Assembly (NCBI GenBank): GCA_910578285.1
Contig: CAJTQL010000001.1
Location: 1 to 64,000, forward strand
DNA: 64,000 nt
Source of the DNA: an uncultured Helicobacteraceae bacterium
GTDB taxonomy: Bacteria > Campylobacterota > Campylobacteria > Campylobacterales > Helicobacteraceae
Reading direction: 5' to 3'
Shown here: one piece after another, positions 1 through 8,117 of the stretch
How positions within the stretch are numbered: position 1 is the stretch's first letter
How the letters are laid out: each line of letters opens with the position of its first letter
The notes under the pieces: model-generated
The model's input: only the letters and a program-made list of their open reading frames with translations
The model's database searches: none
Told to the model about the DNA's origin: nothing
Translations under genes and position numbers: made by a program

Positions 1-1793
1 CGTCCATGCTCGCCCGCACGCGCTGCTTCAATCGCTGCATTGAGCGCGAGCAGATTCGTTTGGTCAGCGATGTCGCGGATAATGCTAATGACGTTTTTAA
101 TCTCCTCGCTTTGCGTAATCACCTCGCTTGTACGTGCGGAGACATTCTGCATAGAGCTTGTAATCTCCTCAATCGCGCTTGCAGTTTGTTCGAGATTGCT
201 CGCTTGGGTATTGCTCCCTTCTACAAGACGCTGCACGGTTTGTTCGAGGTCGTTGCTAGAATTTTGCAAATCTTTTGCAAAATCTGCACTTGCCTGCAAC
301 ATTTTACGAATCTCTTCACCCAAAGTGTTGGTAACGATTTCAACGTGCCCCTTGGGGTTTTGTACATCAGTTGCAAAATCGAGCTTGGTATAGGAATCAA
401 ACACACGTGCAATCTCATTGAGATCGCTCCCGATCTTTTCTTGCAACACATCAAGCATGTGATTGAGCACGTCTTTGAGATCGGCAAGCTGCGGGTTGAC
501 TGGTGTTTCGACAATGCGCGCTGTGATATCACCCTTTTCGATTAACTGCGCTGCTTGCGCACTTTGGGTAATCGCTATGGCATCTTTTTCAAGATTTTTG
601 TGTGTCTTCTCGATGTTTTCATTGATAGCCATCGCCATCGAACCTATCTCATCATGTGCTCTGGGGGCAATGAAGGTGGGCAAGGTATTAGTTTCGTGGT
701 TCAAAAATCTAAAGAACCCAAATAATAATCCTTGCAATGTGCGCACACGGTTTGTGATGGTTGTGCGCACAACAAAATACACCACAACAGTAACTATGAG
801 AATAAAGATAATTGAAACTAAAATGAGCAAGTACTGCAAATCAAAAACGGGACTATAGATTGATGATTCTGGGGCACTGATAAGCATCGCCCAATACACA
901 CCAATATCTTGCCAAATCTCAAAACTCACTATTGCCGTATAGCTTATATCTCCATTTGAATTTTGATATTCCACCACCTCGTCTTTTTTGTTTTTGATGT
1001 CTTCAATCAATCTTGTAGTCGATGGACCAGGGTTGATATCATGCAGATTCTTTGTTTGAAACTCTTTGTTGGGGTGAATAAGCATCTGCCCATTCACATC
1101 AGAGATGACACGATAATCACCATCAAAAACAGATAGGCGCGGGTCGGCAATCGCATTCGAAATCAGATCCATATCAAATAACAACCCAATCACACCAATG
1201 ACTTCGCCACGTTTACCAACAAGAGGCATCTGTATTGAAACAATATAGAGATGGCGATTGTCAATATGTATCATCCGGGGAACTCCTACGGCAACTTTAC
1301 CTGTTTGCAAGACTTCTTGGAAACCCTTCAATAATAAAACTTCTTCATCAACATCAATAATTTCCACTCCCCCGTCTTTATCTGGATCTCGATCGACAAC
1401 ATTGATCATCAAATCTTGCCCAAATGCACTCTTTGGATTCAGTGCAGGCGTATTTTTGAGATAGAGATAACCAAACAGTGACCAACGATTGGAATCGAGC
1501 ATATATTTGACATTGTCCTCGAATCTTGTTTGGTCTAGTGTGCCCTCATCAAGTAGGTGTTGGATCATAGAGTGGGCTGTGTTCAAACTTGCGTAAACTT
1601 CATTTATATAACCCTGAGTCAAGTTTGCCGAACGTTTTGCAGCATTATATATTAATTTCTCTGCCTCAACGCGCAGCAGACTCGATGAATACATGCCAAT
1701 GTAAAACACCATTGTCACCAAACAAATAAGCACAACAGGCACAATGCCTAAAATAACCTTTGTGCCAATCTTTAATCTGGAAATAAATTGCAT
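1..1793 (-). CDS. methyl-accepting chemotaxis protein, 3' end outside window
   Basis: Membrane chemoreceptor that senses a ligand outside the cell and signals to the CheA/CheW array. The start is ATG at 1793 behind a strong GAAAGGAGAG site. A transmembrane segment lies at residues ~10-30, followed by a ~270-residue extracytoplasmic region of dCache type, a second transmembrane segment (LLILVSIIFILIVTVVVYFV), a HAMP-like stretch, then the cytoplasmic helical domain. The last codons in the window read DIADQTNLLALNAAIEAARA, the conserved signalling hairpin of the family. The gene continues past the window edge, so about 100-130 residues are missing from view. The ligand cannot be inferred. Confidence 0.95.
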   Translation of the reverse strand, partial: MQFISRLKIGTKVILGIVPVVLICLVTMVFYIGMYSSSLLRVEAEKLIYNAAKRSANLTQGYINEVYASLNTAHSMIQHLLDEGTLDQTRFEDNVKYMLDSNRWSLFGYLYLKNTPALNPKSAFGQDLMINVVDRDPDKDGGVEIIDVDEEVLLLKGFQEVLQTGKVAVGVPRMIHIDNRHLYIVSIQMPLVGKRGEVIGVIGLLFDMDLISNAIADPRLSVFDGDYRVISDVNGQMLIHPNKEFQTKNLHDINPGPSTTRLIEDIKNKKDEVVEYQNSNGDISYTAIVSFEIWQDIGVYWAMLISAPESSIYSPVFDLQYLLILVSIIFILIVTVVVYFVVRTTITNRVRTLQGLLFGFFRFLNHETNTLPTFIAPRAHDEIGSMAMAINENIEKTHKNLEKDAIAITQSAQAAQLIEKGDITARIVETPVNPQLADLKDVLNHMLDVLQEKIGSDLNEIARVFDSYTKLDFATDVQNPKGHVEIVTNTLGEEIRKMLQASADFAKDLQNSSNDLEQTVQRLVEGSNTQASNLEQTASAIEEITSSMQNVSARTSEVITQSEEIKNVISIIRDIADQTNLLALNAAIEAARAGEHG

Positions 1794-1814
1794 AGCTCTC
1801 CTTTCAAAAAGGGA

Positions 1815-1820
1815 ATTCTA
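1815..1820 (-). promoter_or_regulatory. promoter -10 box for the chemoreceptor
   Basis: TAGAAT preceded by TGG (extended -10), about 20 bases upstream of the start codon of the chemoreceptor gene. This is the form usual for the Campylobacterota housekeeping sigma factor, which needs little -35 sequence. Confidence 0.6.
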
Positions 1821-1872
1821 CCATAACTTTTGCTCAACTCATACGCAAAATGGTTAACAAAACGACAAAAAA

Positions 1873-2916
1873 TTATTTGCAAAAACTGACAAAGCTTTGA
1901 CGTATGGCATCAATATCGAGTTGTGCATTTTGCGCACGCGCATTGAGATGTTGAAAAATCTCCTCTGCAAAGTCTTTTGAAATGCCATAATCGCTAGGGT
2001 CGCTCGAGATGTGCAATATCTCAAAAAGCTGTTCTAGGCGCGACAAAAAAGGTGCAAGCAATTCTTGTGCCTCTTTTTCACAATGCCGCAAAAGCAAGGG
2101 CAATGTAAAACTGCACGCAAGCCCATGTGGCAAGCCAAGACGCATTGTGAGTGGATAGCTTATCGCATGCGCAAGCGCTGTTTGTGTGCTGCAAAACGCG
2201 AGCGCGGCGTGCATGCTCGCGCGCATTTGTGTTGTACGACAATGCATGTCATGAATATTTTGCGCGAGTTTAGGGAGGTTGTCGAGTGTGAGGCGAATCG
2301 ATTCGAGCGCGTGTAGTGTGGCAATCGGGTTTGCATTTTTATTCCAAACCGATTCAAACGCGTGACTTAGGCTATCGAGTGCGCTATGGAGTGTCGGCAA
2401 AAGCGGCAAGCTCAATGTGAGCTCGGGGACATAGAATGTAGCGCATGGAAATAAGCAGGAATGATGCAACGAATATTTGCGGTTGTGCGCCTTGTCCCAG
2501 ATTGTTGCCCAAGGAGTGAGCTCCGAGCCGCTGCCCGCCGTTGAAGGGAACGCGAAAATGGGCACGTTGCCCGCATGGTTTTGCACCGCGAGCGCTCCAT
2601 TTTGCGCCACAACATCGCCGCATAAACTTAAAAATTTCGCGCTGTCCATCACGCTCCCGCCGCCAATGGCGCAAATCGCGCTATGGGGCTTCAGCGACTT
2701 TTTGAGCGCTTGGAGCGCGGAAAGCTCGGGATTGGGCGCAATCGAATCGATGACTTGCACGATATTTGCATGCGCGCGCACACGCTCAACAATCCCTTGT
2801 CGCGCGAGGCTAGCAGAGACAACAAGCAGGATTTCGCCCTTAAGCGCAAGCGAAGAAAGCGCGGATTCTAACGTGGAATCAAACACAATGCGCACGGGGT
2901 TGTGATAGGCAAACAT
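1873..2916 (-). CDS. iron-type alcohol dehydrogenase, likely phosphonoacetaldehyde reductase
   Basis: Predicted to reduce phosphonoacetaldehyde to 2-hydroxyethylphosphonate, the step after phosphonopyruvate decarboxylase. It belongs to the iron-containing alcohol dehydrogenase family: cofactor motif GGGSVMDSAKF, STAGSGSELTPWA, and metal ligands in DSLSHAFE and in the HAISYPL/GLPHGLA segment. The start at 2916 (MFAYHNPVR) is preferred because it overlaps the TGA of the upstream decarboxylase as TGATG and has a GGAG site; a longer start at 2958 lies inside that gene. The product is 347 residues. Substrate is inferred from context: no PhnW-type aminotransferase is present, so the hydroxy rather than the amino phosphonate is the simplest prediction. 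Other short aldehydes are possible. Confidence 0.8.
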   Translation of the reverse strand: MFAYHNPVRIVFDSTLESALSSLALKGEILLVVSASLARQGIVERVRAHANIVQVIDSIAPNPELSALQALKKSLKPHSAICAIGGGSVMDSAKFLSLCGDVVAQNGALAVQNHAGNVPIFAFPSTAGSGSELTPWATIWDKAHNRKYSLHHSCLFPCATFYVPELTLSLPLLPTLHSALDSLSHAFESVWNKNANPIATLHALESIRLTLDNLPKLAQNIHDMHCRTTQMRASMHAALAFCSTQTALAHAISYPLTMRLGLPHGLACSFTLPLLLRHCEKEAQELLAPFLSRLEQLFEILHISSDPSDYGISKDFAEEIFQHLNARAQNAQLDIDAIRQSFVSFCK

Positions 2917-4055
2917 CAGCGCTCCAAGAAGCCAAAGAGACGTTGCGCGACCTCGCACGGCGTGATTTTTGGGCGCGACAAATCCTTCTTGCTTCCTCTT
3001 TGGATTCGCAATGTTAAAAACACCGCCCCGCCTGCACTTTGGGCAAGAAAGCTTTGAATCTCACGTTCGAGCTCCTCGAGATTCGCGCAAAGCTTTGCGT
3101 GCGCATAGCCGCAAGCCCGCGCCACAGAGACGAAATCAACAAAAGGCGAGAGGCTCTGTTGCCCGCCCGTGCTGTCGTGGCTCTGGTTGTCGAGCAAAAC
3201 ATGACAGAAATTGCCCGCGTTTGCCTCGCGCGCAATCTGCGCATTCATCGCAAACGCGCCAAGTCGCATGAGCGCCGCGCCATCGCCATCAATCGCGATG
3301 ATTTTGCGGCTGCTTTTTTGCGCGATTCCAACGCCAAATGTGCCCACACAGCCCATCGAGCCGACCATATAAAGCTGATTGGGCAAATCGGCGAGTTCAT
3401 AGAGTTCGCGCCCCGTCTTGCCCGTTGTTGCGAGCACAACGGCGCGATTTTGTGCGAGATTCTGAATGCGCGTAAGTGCGGCGAGGCGCGTGGGCAGAGA
3501 AGAATCTTGCTCGGGTTTTTGTTGCAAGACAACAGGCGAAAGACAATCTTTGCGTACGATGAAAAAGAAGCTTTTGCCGCTGCGCAAGACATCAAGCGCG
3601 CGCGCAAGCTGGGATTGCAGTTGGCTTGGATTCTTAGTCAAAAACGCATAGTCAATCTCGCATAGCGCGAGGAGCTTATCGGTGATTGCGCCCATCAGGT
3701 TGTGCTGCGGCTCGTCTGTGTTGCGCCCATCTTTGTCGCGCTCGCCTCTTAGCGAGACAAAGCCGAGAATAGGAATCTCAAAGGTATGATTAAGGCTTGT
3801 AAGTGGGCTTAGTGCATTAGATAGCCCGCTGTTTTGCAACAACACGACACCAAAGCGGCGCGGATTGCTTTGCAAATGCGCGAGGCTAATGCCGCTGGCG
3901 AGCGCCACGGCGTCTCCCTCGTTGTTTGCCATTGCAAAACGCCCATGATTGAGCGCATAGTTAAACAGCGGCGCGAGAAAGCTGCACGGCACACCGCTAA
4001 AGTCTTTGCAACCCATGTGCAAGAGCAAATCACCAAGAATCTCGGTTTGTAGCAT
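2916..4055 (-). CDS. phosphonopyruvate decarboxylase
   Basis: Thiamine-diphosphate enzyme that decarboxylates phosphonopyruvate to phosphonoacetaldehyde, pulling the unfavourable PEP mutase equilibrium forward. 379 residues, the normal family size. N-terminal pyrimidine-binding domain contains GVPCSFLAPLFNYA and NNEGDAVALASG (catalytic Glu); the C-terminal domain has the ThDP/Mg motif GDGAALMRLGAF followed by LLDNQSHDSTGGQ. Start has AAGGAACACAA before ATG. Translationally coupled to the dehydrogenase that follows. It lies 21 bases after the DUF2972-like gene; the PEP mutase is about 2.2 kb upstream, separated by a pseudogene on the opposite strand. Confidence 0.92.
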   Translation of the reverse strand: MLQTEILGDLLLHMGCKDFSGVPCSFLAPLFNYALNHGRFAMANNEGDAVALASGISLAHLQSNPRRFGVVLLQNSGLSNALSPLTSLNHTFEIPILGFVSLRGERDKDGRNTDEPQHNLMGAITDKLLALCEIDYAFLTKNPSQLQSQLARALDVLRSGKSFFFIVRKDCLSPVVLQQKPEQDSSLPTRLAALTRIQNLAQNRAVVLATTGKTGRELYELADLPNQLYMVGSMGCVGTFGVGIAQKSSRKIIAIDGDGAALMRLGAFAMNAQIAREANAGNFCHVLLDNQSHDSTGGQQSLSPFVDFVSVARACGYAHAKLCANLEELEREIQSFLAQSAGGAVFLTLRIQRGSKKDLSRPKITPCEVAQRLFGFLER

Positions 4056-4076
4056 TTGTGTTCCTTATTTTATCTT

Positions 4077-5384
4077 CTAATCTAATGTATTTTGCCCTTG
4101 TGCGCAAAAGCACGCCAAAAATTGTGCATAATAGCGCCATTGTGCAAAAATCTCGGGTGCGCGCTCGCGCACAATGCTTGTTTCATATTCCAAAGCCTTT
4201 GCAAGCCGCGCAAAAAGCGCTGGGTTAGCGGCAAGATAGGCGAGGAGATTGTCTTCGCTCACCTTGTGGGCTGCCATATTCTGCTGTTGCAAGCCACACC
4301 ATGCCTCAATCTGCCGCATTGCCTCTGCAATCATGCCTCTTTTTACCTCATCAAGCTTTGCGAAACGTTGCGCCTCGCATGCCTTGCAATACCAACGCGC
4401 CGCGCCTCCGCTGTTGCTTGCAACAAAATCAAAAGGCACAGCATCGCCAAAGCCAAAATATTCGAGCCGTTGCGCATTGCTATATATGAGCAAATCCTGC
4501 CCCCCCCCCCGAACATCATGGGTAAAAGCGACATTATTTGTCGCTTTTACAGCCCGACCGAAGAGTGCGCCGACATTAAGTGTGAGCGGATAGAGCAAGG
4601 ATTCCCTGCCATAGAGTTTTGCCTCATAAAATGCGCGGTTCTGCTCGCACGGCGGCGCAAAGCCAAATTGCTGCGCAAGGCGCGTCATCGTTGCAAACGC
4701 ATTTTCAGGGAGAATGGCGCTCATATCGATGATTGTGAGTTCAGAAATTTTATCTTTGAGCGCCTCAAAACCGCTTGTGTAGGTGCAGATACACGCGAGA
4801 TTCCGCTGCTTGTCGCTTTCGCGCACAAAATCGAAATTGCCAACCTGTGTATAATCGCCATCGACAAGTGCCGCCCAGAGATGTGCGGCGCGCACATCGG
4901 GTTTGTCTGTCGTTTTCATCTCCAGACACTCTGTGTCGTAGCCTAAACAATAGGGCTCTTTGGGGAGCTGCAACGCGCCGTCTTTGCCAAGAATCGCGCC
5001 ATGATTCCAGAAACGATACAGATTGATATGCGAGCAGATGACAGAGATTGGGTCGCGCACAAGCAGCAGCGCGGGAACTTGTTTGGTAATTTTGGTATAA
5101 ATTTTGTTTTCTTTTTCAAAATTGTGCGAATCAAAGCTCAAAGCCATGCATTGATTTTGGGGCAATGTCCAAAGATTTTTGAAAATCTCGAGACAAAATT
5201 GCGCATAATTGCTCCGCATCATAAAGATGCGAATGAGGCGCACGTCACATTTTTGTAGAAAGACCCACAACGCATTATGCCCATTGCCATGCGAAGTGAG
5301 GACGATAAAGCGATATTTTTTAGGAAAACGTACATGCAAAAAGTCGAGCAATGCGATAAAGAAGCGCGAAAGGAAGTTTTTCAT
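4077..5384 (-). CDS. DUF2972-like protein with in-frame poly-G tract, phase ON
   Basis: 435-residue protein resembling the Campylobacter/Helicobacter DUF2972 family. The family has no proven function; segments such as LLLVRDPISVICSHINLY recall the PAPS-binding core of sulfotransferases and the family often sits in surface-polysaccharide loci. The N-terminus (FRFPKKYRFIVL-like strand, then SHGNGHNALW) could form a P-loop-like site. A G11 tract encodes GGG near residue 292 and is currently in frame, so the full protein is readable; any one-base change would truncate the last third. No clear ribosome site precedes ATG 5384. Its place directly before phosphonopyruvate decarboxylase suggests a transfer or tailoring role in the phosphonate pathway; that is inference. 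Confidence 0.75.
   Translation of the reverse strand: MKNFLSRFFIALLDFLHVRFPKKYRFIVLTSHGNGHNALWVFLQKCDVRLIRIFMMRSNYAQFCLEIFKNLWTLPQNQCMALSFDSHNFEKENKIYTKITKQVPALLLVRDPISVICSHINLYRFWNHGAILGKDGALQLPKEPYCLGYDTECLEMKTTDKPDVRAAHLWAALVDGDYTQVGNFDFVRESDKQRNLACICTYTSGFEALKDKISELTIIDMSAILPENAFATMTRLAQQFGFAPPCEQNRAFYEAKLYGRESLLYPLTLNVGALFGRAVKATNNVAFTHDVRGGGQDLLIYSNAQRLEYFGFGDAVPFDFVASNSGGAARWYCKACEAQRFAKLDEVKRGMIAEAMRQIEAWCGLQQQNMAAHKVSEDNLLAYLAANPALFARLAKALEYETSIVRERAPEIFAQWRYYAQFLACFCAQGQNTLD
4500..4510. repeat. C11 homopolymer (G11 on coding strand) in DUF2972-like gene
   Basis: Eleven C in a row inside a coding sequence, the kind of slippage-prone tract that switches surface genes in Helicobacter and Campylobacter. 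With 11 bases the DUF2972-like frame is open. Confidence 0.9.
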
Positions 5385-5400
5385 GAGTTAAACTTTGTGC

Positions 5401-5406
5401 TATAAT
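5401..5406 (+). promoter_or_regulatory. promoter -10 box facing the Abi-like pseudogene
   Basis: TATAAT preceded by GTGC, with no -35 needed in this group. It lies about 120 bases upstream of the ATG at 5529 and faces plus. Confidence 0.4.
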
Positions 5407-5528
5407 CAAATGGTAATTCAAAGAACCCTCTCCTTGTGGAGTACCCGTCCATTCATGACAGTGAGGTCTCTGAATTGCCGCAATGATACAACAAACAATC
5501 TCAATAGTTTCTTAACAAGGAAGTCGCA

Positions 5529-6308
5529 TGAGTCATTTTCGCCTCGAATCTGCAAGTTTGCAAAACATCAAAATTTTATTTATCCAACTCTGCTCACGCA
5601 TGATTTTGAGAATCGCATGAGACAAGGCATTCGCGTGTTGCATTATCAGTATCTCTATGGAGCATGCAAAGAGGCACAAACCATTCTACCTAAATACCCC
5701 ACTGACAATCTCTTTGATACAATCATGAATCTTTATAATAAAAGGCGAAAGAGACATCTATCATGCTTCTTGCTTTTGCATTGTTTTGAAAATGCCTTGC
5801 GTAGCACGTTGGCAGTTGAGATTGCGAATCTATACAATTATGATGTGGACGATTGGTTTTTGAAAAAACAAGGGCGCAATGCAAAAGAAAACCGATTGCT
5901 TAGGCAGGTTGCGGCAATCTTGGCAAAGAGACAACTCGAGATTTCTACCCTGCAAAATACATTTGATGTCTTTGAGCTTTTTTCACTATGGGATTTACAA
6001 AAAATCACAGAAGACCATTGGGACACACTCACTCCCCTATTCAAAAGCAAAAAACGTTACAAAAACCAACCTCTCGCGCAATAAAAACACGAGAACATCT
6101 TATAGGCAAAATCGACAAAATACGGCGCGCAAGAGATGAGATTTTTCACAATAAACCCACACAAATCAAATTCCAAAGCGACATCGAAAATCTACTCTTG
6201 CGTCTAGGTTATAATCTCCAAGACGCAATCGACATTGGCGAGATTCGCAACGTTATTCCTTTGCAATACAACTACAATAATTCAAAATCTACACCGTCCC
6301 CGGAATGA
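5529..6308 (+). pseudogene. Abi-like/HEPN-type protein, broken by two frameshifts
   Basis: An ATG at 5529 with AAGGAAG upstream opens a frame (MSHFRLESASLQNIK) that shifts near 5567-5572, where one extra A would restore reading into NFIYPTLLTHDF and on to 6084. A second one-base shift near 6078 moves to the frame that ends at 6308. The joined product would be about 260 residues. It contains HCFENALRSTLAVEI and, near the end, RDEIFHNKP, an R-x4-H motif like that of HEPN ribonucleases and Abi-like phage-exclusion proteins. The family call is tentative; the frameshifts are clear because the three pieces continue one another with no gap. The gene sits on the opposite strand inside the phosphonate cluster and overlaps the end of the PEP mutase gene by about 20 bases. 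Confidence 0.55.
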
Positions 6309-7608
6309 GTCGCAAAATCTCCTCAACCTTGAGGCACTGGGGCTCAATCTCACTGCTTCGGTCATGCGCAAGGATTCCATTTGCCACATTGCGCATCGCG
6401 ACAAAGCTCGCACGGAACAGATGATTGGCATAGATGATGATATTCACGCCCGCACTCGCGAGATCTTTGGCGCTGATGGTGTTGAAACTTGTCGGGACAA
6501 CAACGATTGGCGTTGTGCTGTCTTTGGCACGAAAGCTTGCGACAAATTCCAAAATCTCGTGCGGGGTTTTGGCGCGTGAGTGAATCATGATTCCGTCTGC
6601 GCCTGCATCGCGATAGGCAAAAGCTCGATTGAGCGCATCTTCTTGCCCTTTGTCTAAAATGAGCGATTCGATTCGCGCGATAATCATAAAATCTTGCGTA
6701 ATCTGCGCCTTTTTGCCTGCTGTAATCTTATCACAAAAATCAGCGACATTCTCTTGCATCTGCACCACATCGTTGCCCAGCAGCGAATTTTTCTTAAGCC
6801 CCGTTTTATCTTCGATAATCACAGCCGATACGCCCGTTCGCTCAAGGCTGCGCACACTAAAGGCAAAATGCTCAATCCGACCACCTGTGTCGGCGTCATA
6901 AATCAGCGGTTTTGTCGTTACCTCGAAAATTTCGTTAATCGTTTGCAAGCGGCTACTAAGCTCGACAGCCTCAATGTCGGGCTTGCCACGTGATGTCGAA
7001 TCCGTCAGCGAGCTGCTCCAAAAGCCATCGAACTCAACCTTTTGCCCGTTGTCCATACAAAAAGCTTCTTGCACAATCAGCGCGCTAATCGCGCTGTGCG
7101 CCTCGCAAATGCGAATCGGCGCTTTAGCGCGCACGAGCCGCCGCAAGAGGCTAAGCCGCGCATTGGTGGCGATTCCAAGCGCGCGCGCGTTCTCGTTGAG
7201 CTGCGTGCTGCTAATCCCCGACGTGTAGGCAACCTCGAGCAGCTCGCCGCAGCCAAGCTCACGCAACAGCGCAATCACAGCCTCTCGCTCAACAGCTTGT
7301 TTGCCGCTTTTCCAATCATCGCCATGCACGACAAAGCGCGGCAGCAGCGCGCGGATATTGGGTTCATAGCTAAGCGTTTCTTGCGGAATCACCCTATCGA
7401 CAAATTGCAGGCTCTGCACAATCGCTTTGCGCTGCTCGAATGTCATATAGGGCAGCCGCTTATAAGACGCAATCGCGCTATCGGTCAGCAGCCCAACAAC
7501 TACAAGCGCCCCAATCTTATCTGCCGTTTCGCGCGCAATGCGCAAAATATTGATATGCCCGGGGTGAATCAAATCGGCGCTCATTGCGACATAGACACTA
7601 GGCTGCAT
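6289..7608 (-). CDS. cytidylyltransferase-PEP mutase fusion (nucleotide-activated phosphonate synthesis)
   Basis: Bifunctional 439-residue protein. Residues ~1-145 are a nucleotidyltransferase of the glycerol-3-phosphate cytidylyltransferase type with HPGH at 15-18 and SGISSTQL at ~130-136. Residues ~150-439 are PEP mutase with DADTGG near 238 and EDKTGLKKNS from 266, matching the mutase signature EDKxxxKxNS that separates it from isocitrate-lyase-type relatives. The mutase forms the C-P bond (PEP to phosphonopyruvate); by analogy with PntC-type enzymes, the N-terminal domain would couple CMP to a finished phosphonate. Start ATG has AAGGAG 6-7 bases upstream. A short leader frame with a G11 tract lies just upstream. 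It is one of three HxGH-type cytidylyltransferase domains in the cluster. Confidence 0.93.
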   Translation of the reverse strand: MQPSVYVAMSADLIHPGHINILRIARETADKIGALVVVGLLTDSAIASYKRLPYMTFEQRKAIVQSLQFVDRVIPQETLSYEPNIRALLPRFVVHGDDWKSGKQAVEREAVIALLRELGCGELLEVAYTSGISSTQLNENARALGIATNARLSLLRRLVRAKAPIRICEAHSAISALIVQEAFCMDNGQKVEFDGFWSSSLTDSTSRGKPDIEAVELSSRLQTINEIFEVTTKPLIYDADTGGRIEHFAFSVRSLERTGVSAVIIEDKTGLKKNSLLGNDVVQMQENVADFCDKITAGKKAQITQDFMIIARIESLILDKGQEDALNRAFAYRDAGADGIMIHSRAKTPHEILEFVASFRAKDSTTPIVVVPTSFNTISAKDLASAGVNIIIYANHLFRASFVAMRNVANGILAHDRSSEIEPQCLKVEEILRLIPGTV

Positions 7609-7650
7609 GCACGCTCCTTGCGAGCGCTAGAGGGGCAACAACACTAAAAC

Positions 7651-7713
7651 CTACTCTGCCGCCCCCCCCCCCGCCGCAGCCTCTGTGGCAATGCTGTTTG
7701 TGGGTGTTTTCAT
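7651..7713 (-). CDS. 20-residue leader ORF carrying a G11 tract upstream of PEP mutase
   Basis: ATG at 7713 lies about 28 bases from the predicted transcription start and opens a 20-residue frame (MKTPTNSIATEAAA, glycines, AAE, stop). With 12 G the same frame would continue as RVGFSVVAPLALARSVHAA and stop 11 bases inside the PEP mutase gene, so translation could be coupled. The sequence encoding VGFSVV resembles the 3' end of the TylF-like gene at 15004 (GDGFSVVV), so the leader may be the collapsed relic of such a gene. Ribosome site is weak (GAGAGAGA). Translation is inferred, not shown. Confidence 0.4.
   Translation of the reverse strand: MKTPTNSIATEAAAGGGAAE
7662..7672. repeat. C11 homopolymer in leader of PEP mutase gene
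   Basis: Eleven C on plus, G11 on the transcribed strand, about 55 bases before the PEP mutase start. One more base opens the leader frame through to the PEP mutase start; one fewer ends it early. Confidence 0.9.
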
Positions 7714-7747
7714 TATGTCTCTCTCATTGTGAGTTTCTAGGATTCTA

Positions 7748-7753
7748 ATTATA
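7748..7753 (-). promoter_or_regulatory. promoter -10 box for leader and PEP mutase
   Basis: TATAAT on minus within GCGCTATAATTAG, about 35 bases before the leader ATG. It marks the PEP mutase as the head of its own transcript, separate from the methyltransferase genes upstream. Confidence 0.6.
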
Positions 7754-7840
7754 GCGCAAAATTTTGAAAGATGAAAATCTGCCGCTGTTGTTGCAAACGA
7801 GTCGCGCAAGCACGGCAATCAATAAGGGTAGCCCCTATTT

Positions 7841-7920
7841 GTCATTCTGAACTCGCGTAAGCAAGTGAAGAATCTCATGTTGTTGAAATCATTGAGATGT
7901 TTCGCTATGCTCAACATGAC
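7841..7920. repeat. dispersed intergenic repeat bounded by GTCAT/ATGAC
   Basis: The segment begins GTCATTCTGAAC and ends GCTCAACATGAC, with inverted ends, and in one frame reads like the widespread CHSE...EMFRYAQHD repeat found between genes in many bacteria. Non-coding. It occupies part of the 509-base gap between the PEP mutase gene and the methyltransferase gene at 8118. Confidence 0.5.
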
Positions 7921-7933
7921 AAATAGAATCTTT

Positions 7934-8008
7934 GGAGGTGCGGTTTTAACCGCACAAAAAATATCAAAATCGTATACCAACCAAAGTGCGACTAAGGTCG
8001 CACCTCCA
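7934..8008. repeat. 75-base element with inverted ends (GGAGGTGCG / CGCACCTCC)
   Basis: Perfect 9-base inverted ends enclose two further small palindromes (GTGCGGTTTTAACCGCAC and a partner GTGCGACTAAGGTCGCAC). The shape is that of a miniature inverted-repeat element or a folded non-coding repeat. I see no gene in it. Confidence 0.5.
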
Positions 8009-8031
8009 TTTTTATCGTCTGCAAAATAATT

Positions 8032-8060
8032 CCCCCTCCCTTGCGGAGGGAGTAAGGGGG
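8032..8060. repeat. C-rich/G-rich hairpin repeat
   Basis: CCCCCTCCCT, a TGCG loop, then GGAGGGAGTAAGGGGG form a strong hairpin. It reads like another common dispersed intergenic repeat (PSLAEGVRGW in translation). It might also slow or end transcription arriving from the genes at 8118 and beyond, but no T run follows on either strand. Confidence 0.4.
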
Positions 8061-8117
8061 TGGGTTATAAAATATGTCATGTTGAGTGCTAACGTTGCAT
8101 CTCATAATCTCCACAAA

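Noticed and set aside
2477..3665. Several long plus-strand frames
   Set aside because: They lie opposite the dehydrogenase and decarboxylase genes and have no family-like sequence.
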